A DNA stretch of 64,000 bases from an uncultured Dyadobacter sp. (GTDB taxonomy: Bacteria; Bacteroidota; Bacteroidia; Cytophagales; Spirosomataceae), in NCBI RefSeq assembly GCF_946482605.1, contig NZ_CAMLSE010000023.1, forward strand, positions 1-64,000. The letters run 5' to 3'. The notes below the pieces were generated by a model. It saw only the letters and a program-made list of their open reading frames with translations. It was not told the DNA's origin and searched no databases. How positions within the stretch are numbered: the first letter of the stretch is position 1; every line of letters begins with the position of its first letter. Both the position numbers and the translations under genes were made by a program. Of the stretch, positions 36,296 through 46,700 are shown one piece after another.

Positions 36296-37576
36296 ATGCC
36301 ATACTTATTCACCTCGGAGTCCGTATCTGAAGGACATCCCGACAAGGTAGCCGATCAAATATCAGATGCACTGATTGACAATTTTCTAGCATGGGATACC
36401 AACAGTAAGGTGGCCTGCGAAACACTGGTAACGACCGGACAAGTAGTTTTGGCTGGTGAAGTCAAAACCAACACCTACCTGGATGTCCAGAAAATCACGC
36501 GCGATGTGATCAAAAGGATTGGTTACACCAAAAGCGAATACATGTTCGAAGCCAATTCGTGCGGTATCCTCTCGGCGATCCACGACCAGAGCGCCGACAT
36601 CAACCAGGGCGTTGACCGTGTGGCCGCTTCCGAAAGCTTTGAAGAGAAAGCCAACGCACAAGGTGCCGGTGACCAGGGTATGATGTTTGGGTATGCTACC
36701 CGCGAAACGGAGAATTATATGCCCCTCGCCCTTGACCTGGCGCATAAGATTCTTCAGGAAATGTCTTTCATCCGTAACAATGAGCCGGCATTAATCCCCT
36801 ACCTGCGCCCCGATGCGAAATCACAGGTAACGATCGAATATAGCGACGACAATGTGCCTTTGCGTATTGACACGATCGTTGTTTCCACGCAACACGACGA
36901 CTTTGATACGGAAGCAGCCATGCTCGCCAAAATCAAAGAGGACATCGTTAATATTGTTATTCCCCGCGTAAAAGCGAAACTGACGCCTGAACTTCAGAAA
37001 CTGTTCACGGGCGATATTACACACCACATTAACCCGACCGGAAAATTCGTGATCGGTGGCCCTCACGGAGATACCGGACTTACCGGCCGTAAGATCATCG
37101 TCGATACCTACGGTGGAAAAGGAGCGCATGGTGGTGGTGCATTCTCAGGAAAAGATCCTTCCAAGGTCGACCGTTCGGCTGCCTATGCGACGCGTCACAT
37201 TGCCAAGAACATGGTTGCCTCCGGCCTTTGCGATGAAGTATTGGTTCAGGTTTCCTACGCCATCGGTGTGGCAACACCTTGCGGATTGTACGTCAACACG
37301 TACGGTACCGCCAAAGTAGCCGACAATGACGGTGCAATTGCTGAAAAAATCAGTGAGATCTTCGACCTGCGTCCATATGCCATCGAGCAACGTCTCAAAC
37401 TGCGTAATCCGATCTACTCCGAAACAGCGGCGTACGGTCACATGGGACGCAAGAACGAGATCGTCAAAAAGTCGTTTAAAGGTGCCAACGGAGAAGAGAA
37501 AGAAGTGGAAGTGGAGTTGTTTACCTGGGAGAAACTAGATTTCGTAGACGCGATCAAAAGCAAGTTCGCGCTGTAA
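36296..37576 (+). CDS. metK: S-adenosylmethionine synthase
   Basis: 426 residues. The N-terminal [20 protein letters not shown], the ATP-binding [12 protein letters not shown], the phosphate loop [19 protein letters not shown] and the [24 protein letters not shown] segment are all intact. The long insert (about 180-225, with [11 protein letters not shown]) and total length are normal for the Bacteroidota form. Reaction: ATP and methionine to SAM. Likely monocistronic, between terminators at 36017 and 37602. Confidence 0.97.
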   Translation: MPYLFTSESVSEGHPDKVADQISDALIDNFLAWDTNSKVACETLVTTGQVVLAGEVKTNTYLDVQKITRDVIKRIGYTKSEYMFEANSCGILSAIHDQSADINQGVDRVAASESFEEKANAQGAGDQGMMFGYATRETENYMPLALDLAHKILQEMSFIRNNEPALIPYLRPDAKSQVTIEYSDDNVPLRIDTIVVSTQHDDFDTEAAMLAKIKEDIVNIVIPRVKAKLTPELQKLFTGDITHHINPTGKFVIGGPHGDTGLTGRKIIVDTYGGKGAHGGGAFSGKDPSKVDRSAAYATRHIAKNMVASGLCDEVLVQVSYAIGVATPCGLYVNTYGTAKVADNDGAIAEKISEIFDLRPYAIEQRLKLRNPIYSETAAYGHMGRKNEIVKKSFKGANGEEKEVEVELFTWEKLDFVDAIKSKFAL

Positions 37577-37601
37577 TAGTATCAGATATGACCAAACTAA
37601 G

Positions 37602-37630
37602 GGAGCCGGCAAGCTTTGCCGGTTCCTTTT
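37602..37630 (+). terminator. Terminator after metK
   Basis: GGAGCCGGCAA (37602-37612) pairs with TTGCCGGTTCC (37616-37626) with one G-U pair, 3-nt loop, followed by TTTT. It lies 25 bases past the metK stop. Confidence 0.88.
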
Positions 37631-37790
37631 CATGTCCGGCCTCCATTGCCAAACATAATTTCCCATTGTGGTACATTTCAAGATAATAAGCCCGTCAGGG
37701 GAAATAAAAGCCGTAGATTACCAATAATACCGACACTATCCCGTTCCTAAGGGGACTACAAACTTGTTCGCCCACATCGCACCCGCCTCC

Positions 37791-38873
37791 ATGCAGTATC
37801 AGAAGATCAAATTCAACAATGCAGAGAAAAACACCTTCTTTCCCACGCTAAGGCACAGGGTTGATCAATATTTTTCTGCTAACCAGTTGTGTAAATCCGG
37901 CGGTAAGGCGATCATTTACAAGGCATTTTTCATGCTCAGCCTCTACATTTTGCCTTATGCATTGATCTTGTCAAACCAGTTTTCAAACCTTGTGATGGCT
38001 GGATTAGCGGTGGTGATGGGCTTTGGTGTGGCTGGTGTAGGTATGTCGGTCATGCACGACGCCATTCACGGCTCACTCGCGACTTCCCGCATCCTGAATA
38101 AGTTTTTTGGCGCCTCCATTTACCTGCTTGGAGGAAATGCGTACAACTGGGAGGTACAGCATAACAGGCTACATCACACCTACACGAATATTCACGAAGT
38201 TGACGAAGATATTACAGGCAAGTTCTTACTCCGTCTTTCTTATCAGGAAAAGCAGAAATACATTCACCGGTTCCAGCACATTTATGCCTTTTTCCTGTAC
38301 AGCCTGATGACGCTGTCGTTTTTATGGAAGGATTTCAAGGAGATATCCCTGTTTAATAAAATGGCGAAATCGGGAATGACCAAGCCGTTTCCAAAGAAAG
38401 AGCTCATACGCCTGATCTGGACAAAACTAGCCTATATCGTGTTCATATGCATCATCCCCCTTTCTCTCACTTCTATTTCATTCGGAGAGTGGCTGATAGG
38501 TTTCCTGATTATGCACGGAACGGCGGGCATGATACTGAGTACCGTGTTTCAAATGGCTCACGTGGTAGAAGGTGCAGAGCAGCCCGAACCGGACCATACC
38601 GGGTCTATCGAAAACGCCTGGGCGGTGCACCAACTTCAGACGACATCCAATTTCGCGGGAAAAAACCGGGTGTTATCCTGGTTTATCGGCGGGCTCGATT
38701 ATCAGATTGAACACCATTTATTCCCTTCGATCTCCCATGTTCACTACCACGCATTGTCACCGATCGTCAAGGCTACCGCATTGGAATTTGGATTGATTTA
38801 TAATGCAAAAGCCAATTTTAGCCATGCATTGGGTTCGCATGTGAGAATGCTGAAAAATATGGGGACGCGGTAG
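37791..38873 (+). CDS. Membrane fatty acid desaturase (acyl-CoA/acyl-lipid type)
   Basis: 360 residues from the ATG at 37791; an in-frame TTG at 37764 would add nine residues and is less likely. Four membrane helices (about 45-90 and 190-245). Three histidine boxes of the di-iron site are present: HDAIHGS (HxxxH), HNRLHHTYTN (HxxxHH) and QIEHHLFP (QxxHH). A glutamine at the start of the third box is typical of the delta-5/6-type front-end branch, though there is no fused cytochrome b5. Role: oxygen-dependent insertion of a double bond in membrane lipids; regiospecificity cannot be read. Its stop codon abuts the convergent PIN remnant. Confidence 0.92.
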   Translation: MQYQKIKFNNAEKNTFFPTLRHRVDQYFSANQLCKSGGKAIIYKAFFMLSLYILPYALILSNQFSNLVMAGLAVVMGFGVAGVGMSVMHDAIHGSLATSRILNKFFGASIYLLGGNAYNWEVQHNRLHHTYTNIHEVDEDITGKFLLRLSYQEKQKYIHRFQHIYAFFLYSLMTLSFLWKDFKEISLFNKMAKSGMTKPFPKKELIRLIWTKLAYIVFICIIPLSLTSISFGEWLIGFLIMHGTAGMILSTVFQMAHVVEGAEQPEPDHTGSIENAWAVHQLQTTSNFAGKNRVLSWFIGGLDYQIEHHLFPSISHVHYHALSPIVKATALEFGLIYNAKANFSHALGSHVRMLKNMGTR

Positions 38874-39017
38874 TCAACCGCTGGTTTTCAACATCTCTAA
38901 GAACTCCTCGGCTTTTATCACCCTGAGCCTGGGGAATTGAATGCTTGCAAGAATATCAAAGTGTTTGTCGTTGCTAACTAGATAATCGGCTGCGCAACTT
39001 GAACAACATTCATCTAT
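38874..39017 (-). pseudogene. C-terminal remnant of a PIN-domain toxin gene
   Basis: Read on the minus strand directly after the antitoxin-like gene stop (TAA at 39020-39018) and in the same frame, 47 codons spell a sequence ending at a TGA (38876-38874): DECCSSCAADYLVSNDKH, then FDILASIQFPRLRVIKAEEF and LEML. This resembles the last third of PIN-family toxins (COG1569 type), where an Asp in a DxxCA-like turn precedes ADYLVTxDKH, ending in the aEFL motif. The N-terminal two thirds of the PIN domain, including the first catalytic acids, is missing, and no start codon precedes the fragment in this frame after the stop. Confidence 0.65.
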
Positions 39018-39239
39018 TTACTGATTGGGCTCATCCAAAATATCTTCCATATCTTGTTGAGTCCAATTATTCTCCCGCCAGGCCACATCGGCCATCATTG
39101 TCATTCGTTTGGCAAAGTAATCACCAATAAGATGTTTTATGTTCTGTAAATCTTCCTCGCTCACTTGCCGGGCGTAAAGAAGCAGCAGCTCCTGCTGAAG
39201 GTTTGTGAAAGTCGTGTTTGTTGTTGCTTGCATGGCCAT
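39018..39239 (-). CDS. Antitoxin-like small protein next to a truncated PIN toxin
   Basis: 73 residues starting at ATG 39239 (or ATG 39233). It is an alpha-helical, charged sequence: FTNLQQELLLLYARQVSEEDLQNIKHLIGDYFAKRM, followed by an acidic tail (QQDMEDILDEPNQ). Length, helix pattern and a position just upstream of a PIN-domain sequence fit the antitoxin partner of COG1569-type PIN toxins. No DNA-binding motif is certain. Its toxin seems reduced to a C-terminal fragment in the same frame, so the module is probably a relic, and the antitoxin may persist as a solitary gene. Confidence 0.65.
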   Translation of the reverse strand: MAMQATTNTTFTNLQQELLLLYARQVSEEDLQNIKHLIGDYFAKRMTMMADVAWRENNWTQQDMEDILDEPNQ

Positions 39240-39298
39240 AAAACTTCATCCAAAAGATAACAAACTTTAGTGTCAATGACAATCAAACAACTCATCCC

Positions 39299-42200
39299 TC
39301 AAAAATGTGCCGGCTCTTCCAATTCGCTATCCCGCGCTACCCTGTCGATCATCCTCATTTTCTCATAATTTTTAGGGCGTGAGAAGAAGGTGTAAATCGC
39401 CGGAATAACGTACAAGGTCAGTACCAGCGAAAACAGCAGCCCTCCCATAATCACAATTCCCATCGACATCCTGCTTTTACCCGCTGACCCGAGTGCCATT
39501 GCAATCGGCAAAGCGCCAAGGATAGTTGCCAGGCTGGTCATAAGAATGGGTCGGAAACGCAATGTAGCAGCTTCCAAAGCTGCCTCCTGAATGCTTCTGC
39601 CCTGCTCCCGCAGCTGGTTGGCAAACTCCACAATCAGGATACCGTTTTTTGTCACCAGTCCAATGAGCATGATCATTCCGATCTGGCTGAAAATATTAAG
39701 GGTCTGATCGAAAAACCATAGTGAAAATACAGCTCCGCCAATCGCCAGCGGCACCGTGAACATGATAATGAACGGATCCACAAAACTCTCGAACTGCGCC
39801 GCCAGGATAAAGTAGATGAGGATTAATGCGAGGAAAAACGAGAACATCGTGTTCGACGAACTTTCAGCATAGTCTCTGGATGATCCGCTCAATGCAGTCT
39901 GGATCGTTTCATCGTTCAGTTTATCCCGGATTCTGTCCATCGCTGCAATGCCGTCGCCGATCGTCTTCCCGGGTGCAAGCGCTGCCTGCACAGTCGCGCT
40001 CATGTATCGGTTATAATGGAAAAGTTGCGGCGGACTGCTCTCCTCTTCGGCTTTTACGATGTTATCCAGCTGTACTAGAGCGCCCGTATTGGTTTTTACA
40101 AACATACTCTTCAGATCCAGCGGTTCATCGCGGTTAGCACGGTCGTACTGACCAATTACCTGATACTGTCGCCCGTTCATGGTAAAGTACCCAAAACGCT
40201 GCCCGGCGAATGCAAGTTGCATCGTTTGCGCCACGTCCTGCACCGAAACGCCCAGTGATTTTGCCTTCTCGCGATCGATTACGACCTGAATTTCCGGCTT
40301 GCTGAATTTGAGGTTCACGTCGGTGATCGCAAATGTGGGATCATTGGAAGCCTCTTCCATGAACTTCGGAAGATATTCCCTCAGTTTTTCAAAATCGGGG
40401 GCCTGAATCACGTACTGAATGGGCAATCCCCCACGCGAGTCAACGGATATCGTTTGCTGCTGTACCACGAACGATTTCGCATCGGGCATCTGTTTCAGCC
40501 TTTGATTGATATAATCCGCTATCTCCTGCTGTGTCTCCTTCCTGAATTTCTTGTCCACCAGCGCGATACGGCCGCTTCCGGTATTGGCGGCACCCAACCC
40601 CGAATTTCCCGGGGATGTGATCATCATCAGCCCCTTTCGCCCCGGCATGGAGTCCATCAGCATGTCGCTCACGTTCCGGACATACCGGTCGGTAAATTCG
40701 AAAGAAGAGCCCTCCGGCGCAGTCATGTTGATACGGAACCAGTTACGGTCGTCCAGCGGTGCGAGCTCAGATTGCAGCCCTTTGCCAAAAAACCAGATCA
40801 TACCCATCGTAATCGCCACCAGCGGGATCGCTACCCAGCGCATTTTCAGGAACTGGGCCAATGCATTGCCGTAATTATCGGTGATCCGCTCGAAGAAAGG
40901 CTCTGTTTTTTCGTAGAACCAGCTCTTCTTATGTGTTTTACGGACCAGGTACGCATTCAGCATGGGCGTCAGCGTCAGCGAAACGAACGCGGAGATCAAA
41001 ACGGCTGCGGAAATGACGATACCGAATTCCCTAAATAGTTTTCCTACAAAACCTTCCATAAAGATCACCGGCAAAAACACAGAGGCCAGCGTAATGGATG
41101 TGGATAAAACCGCGAATATGATCTCATTCGCACCTTTAATGGCCGCCTCGATCGGGCTCATGCCCTGTTCTATCTTCTTGAAAATATTCTCCGTAACCAC
41201 AATCCCGTCATCCACAACCAAACCGGTCGCCAGCACAATGGCCAGCAACGTGAGTACATTCACCGAAAAGCCCATGATGTACATGATGAAGAACGTCCCG
41301 ATCAGCGACACGGGAATATCGATCAGCGGCCGGAAGGCGATCAGCCAGTCACGGAAGAACAGATATATGATAATGACGACCAGAATAATGGCGATCAGCA
41401 GCGTCTCTCCTACCTCCTCAATGGATCTTTCTACGAAAATCGTGTTGTCGATCAGCGTGTCGAGCTCATAGTCTTTCGGAAGCTCCTTCTTGATCGCCGC
41501 CATGCGCTTGTTAACCTCTTCCGCAATGTTGAGGTAATTGGCGCCGGGCATGGGCGAAATGGCCAGACCGATCATCGGTACATTATCGAGCCGCAGGATC
41601 GTCTCCTCGTTCTCCGGACCCAGCTGCGCAAAACCAACGTCTTTAAGGTGGATCGTCTGCGTCGCGGAGTTCTTGACGATCAGCTCATTGAAATCGTCCT
41701 CGGTGCGGAACCTGCCAATGGTTTTTACGGTCAGTTCGGTATTATCGCCGGCTAGTTTGCCGCTGGGCAGTTCCACATTCTCCCGGTCCAGCGCGACCTT
41801 GACGTCCTGCGTTGTAACCCCTAATGCCGCCATTTTCACAGGATCCATCCAGATACGCATCGCGTATTTCTTCTGTCCGAAAATCCGGATCTCGCTGACG
41901 CCCTCGATGGTCTGAAGGCGCTGGGCGATCACGTTTTCGGCATAGTCGCTTACTTCCAGGTGCGAACGGCTGTCACTTTTGAATGTGAGTACAATGATCG
42001 GCTCTGAATTGGCGTCGGCCTTGCTCACCACCGGAGGGCCGTCGATATCCAGCGGCAATGTCCGGGAGGCCGATCCCACCTTGTCACGCACGTCGTTGGC
42101 AGCCCGCTCCATATCCACGCCGATATCGAACTCGACGGTAATCTGGCTCGTACCCTGGCTGCTTGTCGAGCTGATGGATTTGATCCCCTCAATGCTGTTC

Positions 42201-42412
42201 AGCTGTTTTTCGAGCGGTTCGGTGATCTGCGACTCAATGATGTCCGCATTGGCACCGGTGTAGCTCGTCCGGATCGACACCACGGGCGGGTCAATGGACG
42301 GGAATTCACGCATCCCAAGGAATTTATAGCCCAGGAACCCGAACAATATGATCAGCAGGTTCATCACAATCGCGAGAACCGGCCTTTTGATGGAAAGCGT
42401 TGAGATGCTCAT
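39299..42412 (-). CDS. RND efflux transporter, inner-membrane pump subunit (HAE1/AcrB type)
   Basis: 1037 residues. Twelve membrane segments in the AcrB layout: one N-terminal (about 13-30), six around 335-560, and six in the repeat after about 850, with large periplasmic porter/docking loops between. The aspartates in LVVDDGIVVTENI (TM4) are the proton-relay pair of the HAE1 branch, and DVNVLTLLAIVLATGL-type sequence flanks them. Substrate cannot be read, but the hydrophobe/amphiphile-efflux branch usually exports drugs, detergents or lipids. The start overlaps the adaptor stop by four bases (ATGA), so pump and adaptor are translationally coupled. No TolC-like outer-membrane factor is in the operon. 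Confidence 0.94.
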   Translation of the reverse strand: MSISTLSIKRPVLAIVMNLLIILFGFLGYKFLGMREFPSIDPPVVSIRTSYTGANADIIESQITEPLEKQLNSIEGIKSISSTSSQGTSQITVEFDIGVDMERAANDVRDKVGSASRTLPLDIDGPPVVSKADANSEPIIVLTFKSDSRSHLEVSDYAENVIAQRLQTIEGVSEIRIFGQKKYAMRIWMDPVKMAALGVTTQDVKVALDRENVELPSGKLAGDNTELTVKTIGRFRTEDDFNELIVKNSATQTIHLKDVGFAQLGPENEETILRLDNVPMIGLAISPMPGANYLNIAEEVNKRMAAIKKELPKDYELDTLIDNTIFVERSIEEVGETLLIAIILVVIIIYLFFRDWLIAFRPLIDIPVSLIGTFFIMYIMGFSVNVLTLLAIVLATGLVVDDGIVVTENIFKKIEQGMSPIEAAIKGANEIIFAVLSTSITLASVFLPVIFMEGFVGKLFREFGIVISAAVLISAFVSLTLTPMLNAYLVRKTHKKSWFYEKTEPFFERITDNYGNALAQFLKMRWVAIPLVAITMGMIWFFGKGLQSELAPLDDRNWFRINMTAPEGSSFEFTDRYVRNVSDMLMDSMPGRKGLMMITSPGNSGLGAANTGSGRIALVDKKFRKETQQEIADYINQRLKQMPDAKSFVVQQQTISVDSRGGLPIQYVIQAPDFEKLREYLPKFMEEASNDPTFAITDVNLKFSKPEIQVVIDREKAKSLGVSVQDVAQTMQLAFAGQRFGYFTMNGRQYQVIGQYDRANRDEPLDLKSMFVKTNTGALVQLDNIVKAEEESSPPQLFHYNRYMSATVQAALAPGKTIGDGIAAMDRIRDKLNDETIQTALSGSSRDYAESSSNTMFSFFLALILIYFILAAQFESFVDPFIIMFTVPLAIGGAVFSLWFFDQTLNIFSQIGMIMLIGLVTKNGILIVEFANQLREQGRSIQEAALEAATLRFRPILMTSLATILGALPIAMALGSAGKSRMSMGIVIMGGLLFSLVLTLYVIPAIYTFFSRPKNYEKMRMIDRVARDSELEEPAHF

Positions 42413-43482
42413 AGGTTCACCTTCACGGCAGTGTTAGGTTTGATAGCGATGATCCCCGAAGTAATCAACGAATCGCCGGGCTGAAGCCCGTCGATCACCT
42501 GGATCTTTTTGTCGGTACGCAGGCCGGTGGTGACCATCGCTTCCTGCGCCTTGCCATTTTTAACCACAAAAACCTTCTTACCCTTCAAAACCGGCACAAT
42601 GGCTTCCGTAGGTATCATCATCGCCGAACGGTTGGCATCGAGATCTGCCAGGACTTTTACAAACATGCCCGGCACAAAACGGCCTTCGGGGTTACTCGCA
42701 ATCGCGCGTACACGCAGCGTGCGGAGGTTTTCATCCACTTTGGGATCAACTGCCAGAATTCTGGCATTGAAAGTGGAAGGGTCCCCGTCGAGATTAAACT
42801 TCACAGTGCCACCTACCCGAATGTTGGGCGTGTATTTCTCGGGAACAGTAAAGTCGATTTTAACCGGATTGCTCTGGACAATGGTGACGATGGGCGTGCC
42901 CGGAGCCAGATATGCCCCTTCGCTGATGAATTTCAACCCGATACGGCCGCTGAACGGTGCACGGATCTCCGTTTTTTCAAGCTGTGCCTCAATCACTTCT
43001 TTCTCGGCTTCCAGGACCCGGATGTTGTTCGAAGTGACGTCATACTCTTCCAGGTTGATCGCCTCCACATTCAATAGCTTTTTCTGGCGTGCTTCGATCT
43101 TTTTACTCAAATCCTGGTTGTAAGCGATTTTCTGCAACTGGGCTTTCAGTTCGCGGTCGTTGATCTTGGCGATCAGTTGTCCTTTGGTAATGTATGCCCC
43201 TTCTTTGATATCCAGCTTCACGAGCCTGCCCGATATTTCCGACATCAGGTTAACCTCCTCGTTCGGCAATACGGTTCCAGAGGCAAATATTTGATTTTCA
43301 ATGGATTCTCTTCCGACAATAAATACATTGACAGGTACTGCACCGCCGGCCGATTTTGCATTCTTCCCATCCCCACCCTTTTTCGGATCCGAAGCTTTGC
43401 CATCCCCGGTTTTGGAAAAAATGAATAGTTTCCCCAAAACCAGCGCGACAATAATCCCCGCCACCAATATAATCGTACGCAT
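42409..43482 (-). CDS. RND efflux periplasmic adaptor (membrane fusion protein)
   Basis: 357 residues. An N-terminal membrane anchor or signal (TIILVAGIIVALVLGKLFIF) precedes a lysine- and glycine-rich linker. The lipoyl-like half motifs flank a coiled hairpin (IAYNQDLSKKIEARQKKLLN, VLEAEKEVIEAQLEKTEI), and EIRAPFSGRIGLKFISEGAYLAPGTPIVTIV is the classic second half of the biotinyl/lipoyl domain in HlyD/AcrA proteins. A beta-barrel and membrane-proximal domain follow. Role: links the inner-membrane pump to an outer-membrane channel. First gene of the two-gene operon; a 236-base gap separates it from the divergent A2M gene. Confidence 0.94.
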   Translation of the reverse strand: MRTIILVAGIIVALVLGKLFIFSKTGDGKASDPKKGGDGKNAKSAGGAVPVNVFIVGRESIENQIFASGTVLPNEEVNLMSEISGRLVKLDIKEGAYITKGQLIAKINDRELKAQLQKIAYNQDLSKKIEARQKKLLNVEAINLEEYDVTSNNIRVLEAEKEVIEAQLEKTEIRAPFSGRIGLKFISEGAYLAPGTPIVTIVQSNPVKIDFTVPEKYTPNIRVGGTVKFNLDGDPSTFNARILAVDPKVDENLRTLRVRAIASNPEGRFVPGMFVKVLADLDANRSAMMIPTEAIVPVLKGKKVFVVKNGKAQEAMVTTGLRTDKKIQVIDGLQPGDSLITSGIIAIKPNTAVKVNL

Positions 43483-43662
43483 AGATCTACTAAAAATAAA
43501 ATTCGTTCAAAAAGAATAGTGATTAGTTATATTTTCGCCAAAAGCCCTATTGAAAGACACTTCATATCGTAAAAAGCGCCAATGTAGAGGTTTTATACTT
43601 CCATAAAAACAGGCTTTCCACAGTTGTTTGCTGAATGACGTATTCCGGCTGCTCAATGCCAT

Positions 43663-43692
43663 TTTTGGCACTGCAACGTTTTACTATCTTTA
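43663..43692 (+). promoter_or_regulatory. Possible promoter of the alpha-2-macroglobulin gene
   Basis: TTG at 43665-43667 and TATCTTTA at 43685-43692, 17 bases apart, resemble the Bacteroidota -33 TTG and -7 TAnnTTTG pair (last base differs). It lies 27 bases before the chosen ATG at 43719. Confidence 0.35.
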
Positions 43693-43718
43693 ACAAATCA
43701 TCACAAACATCTCAGGCT

Positions 43719-46700
43719 ATGAAAATAGTACCAGCCCTCATGCGATACCTGTTCATCACCATTATCTTATCATTAACTATGCACACATTCGGACAAACCC
43801 CGATCAAAAATTACGCTCAGGAATGGAAGCCGGTGGAGACTCTTACCGGCAAGGGGCTCAACAAGGATGCCCTGGAAGCGGTCAGGAAAATATACCAGCT
43901 TGCAAAAAAAGAGAAACAGGAGGCTCAGGTCATCAAAGCGGCGGTGTACATGATCCAGTTGCAGGCGGAAAGCAGGGAGGACCATGCGGTCGCCTCGATC
44001 CGGGACCTCGAAACAGAAATAGCCGGAAGCACCGGCGCCGCCCGGTCCATTATGACAAGCCTGCTCGCGTCGCAATATTACTTCTATTACCAAACCGTCC
44101 GCTGGCAATTGTACAACCGCACGGCAACGACCAACTTCGACAAAACGGACGTTGCAACCTGGGGCACGGAGGATTTTCACCAAAAAATAGGCGCATTATA
44201 CCTGGAATCGATCCGGGAAGAAGCGCTCCTGAAAAGTACCAGGCTGGAACCTTACGACGCCATTATCACGAAGGGGAACACCCGCACGTTACGACCGACA
44301 TTGTATGATCTGCTCGCATTTAAGGCATTGGAGTACTTCTCGAACGATGAACGTAACATCAAAAAACCTGCCTACGCATTCGAAATCAATACGGCCTCGG
44401 CTTTTGACCCGGCGGCTGATTTCATTCACCGGAAATTTGAAACAAAAGACTCCGCATCGCTGGAATACCATGCTTTGCTTCTCTATCAAAAGCTGATCGG
44501 ATTTCATATTGGCGACAGCGACCCGGCAGCACTGATCGACGTGGACCTGGCACGCCTCCAATATGTGCGGCAAAAATCGGTGCATCCAGACAAGGATGAG
44601 CTGTATTTTATGTCGGTCAGCCATGTCGCGGATCAATATCAATCGACTCCCGCCGCTGCGCAAGCATGGTATTTGAAAGCAGCCTGGCTGAATGAAAAGG
44701 CAGATAGTTATAAACCCGGCGGGGACACTACATTCCGTTTTGAGCGGGTGAAGGCATTGGAAATATGTCAAAGAATTCAGCGGGAAAATCCGGGGAAGGA
44801 AGGCGGCATCAATGCATTCAATTTATCAAAACAGATTACCCGCAAAAGCCTCTACTTCTCGGCCGAATACGTGAATGTCATTGAGAAACCGTTCCGCATG
44901 CTGGTGAAGTACAGGAATTTCAGCAAGTTGCATCTGCGGGTGGTTAAGGTGTCCCCTCCGATCAAAAACAGCCTGGAACGCGACGATAACAATGCCAAAT
45001 GGCCCCTTTTGACCAGTGCCCACCCATTGCGGGCCTGGGACCAAGCGCTCCCTGAGACCAGAGATTATCAGGAGCATGCTGTTGAAATAAAGTCCGACGG
45101 TCTTCCCTCGGGCGAATACATGCTGCTGGCAAGCTCCGATCCCGGTTTCAAGAACAATGAAGCAGTGGTCGGCGCTACATTGTTCTATGTGTCGAATATC
45201 AGCTACGTACAAAAGGCGGATGATTTCTTTATCCTTCATCGTGAAAACGGCCAGCCCCTGCCCGGAGCGACGGTGCAGCTGTGGGAAAAAAGTTACAACT
45301 ATAATACCAGGACCTACGTCAGTAACAAAGGAGCCCAGCTGACTACCGATTCATTCGGGCATTTCAAAAGGCCGCGCCTGCGACAAACCAACCGAGGGGA
45401 GCAACACCTGCTTGAAATCACTTATCAGCAAGACAGGCTCTTTTTACAGGAAAACACCAATCGCTACTACTACAACGAAGAGGAAGCGGAAGAAGCCGCC
45501 GACAAGGCGGAGCATGTGTACCTTTTCACAGACCGAAGTTTGTATCGCCCCGGGCAGACTGTTTATTACAAAGGCATCGTCAGAAAAGGTGACAAAGTGC
45601 TCAGCGATCAGCGTGCGGAGTTTACAGTCTCGCTTTACAACGTGAATGCCGAGCATATAGCTGAAACGAAGCATCACGTCAATGCATTCGGCAGCTTTTC
45701 AGGCTCGTTCACCATTCCGCCGGGCGGCCTTGCCGGTAATTTTTATATACAGGTTCGGGACAAGTACCGGGCGGACTTCCGGGTGGAGGAATACAAACGT
45801 CCCCGGTTTGCTGTCGCGTTTGACACACTTAAAACCACATACAAGGTCAATGAGCAGATAAAAGTAACAGGAAAGGCAACGGCTTATGCCGGGAATGCGA
45901 TCGATGGCGCAATGGTGAAGTACCGCGTTGTGCGCACGCCACGGATGATCTACACCTGGATGCTCAGACACTGGTGGCAGCCGACGGAACCGATGGAAAT
46001 TGCACACGGCGATACAACCACAAGCGTTGACGGCACGTTTGCAGTTGATTTTCAAGCCATTCCAGATCTAAAAATCGACCCCAAAACGGACCCGGTCTTT
46101 GACTATATCATCTATGCCGATGTGACGGATGGTAATGGTGAAACCCGGAGTTCGCAGACGCTGATTTCCGTAAGTTACAAATCGTACATACTGAAAGCCG
46201 ATATCCCCTCAAAGCAGGATATCGGCCATTTCAAGTCGCTTTCCATCCGTACCGAGAACCTCGCCGGCTCATTTGCCGCAGCCGATGCCACCATACAGAT
46301 CACACGCATCGCGCCGGAAAAGCGACTCATCAGGAACCGCTACTGGCAACGTCCCGACCTGTTTGTGATGACCAGGGACGAATATGTAGCCAGTTTTCCA
46401 AACGATGAGTACGACGATGAAACAGAAATGGATAAGTGGGAGATAATCGGTACTGGCGTAGGAAAAACCGTTAGTCTCAGCCCTGATACCGAAGTTTCCG
46501 TTTCGGAATATGCGCTTACGGCCGGCTTTTACAGGATTCAGATCAGCACGGTAAATGCCGCCGGAGAAAAGCTCTCCGACGTCAGATTCATTGAGCTAAC
46601 CGATCCCAATGCCCAAAAACTGGCTTATCCGAAGTATATCGAACCAACGCACAGCAAGGCCACTGAGCCGGGCGAAAAGGGCCGCTACGCGTTAGGTACG

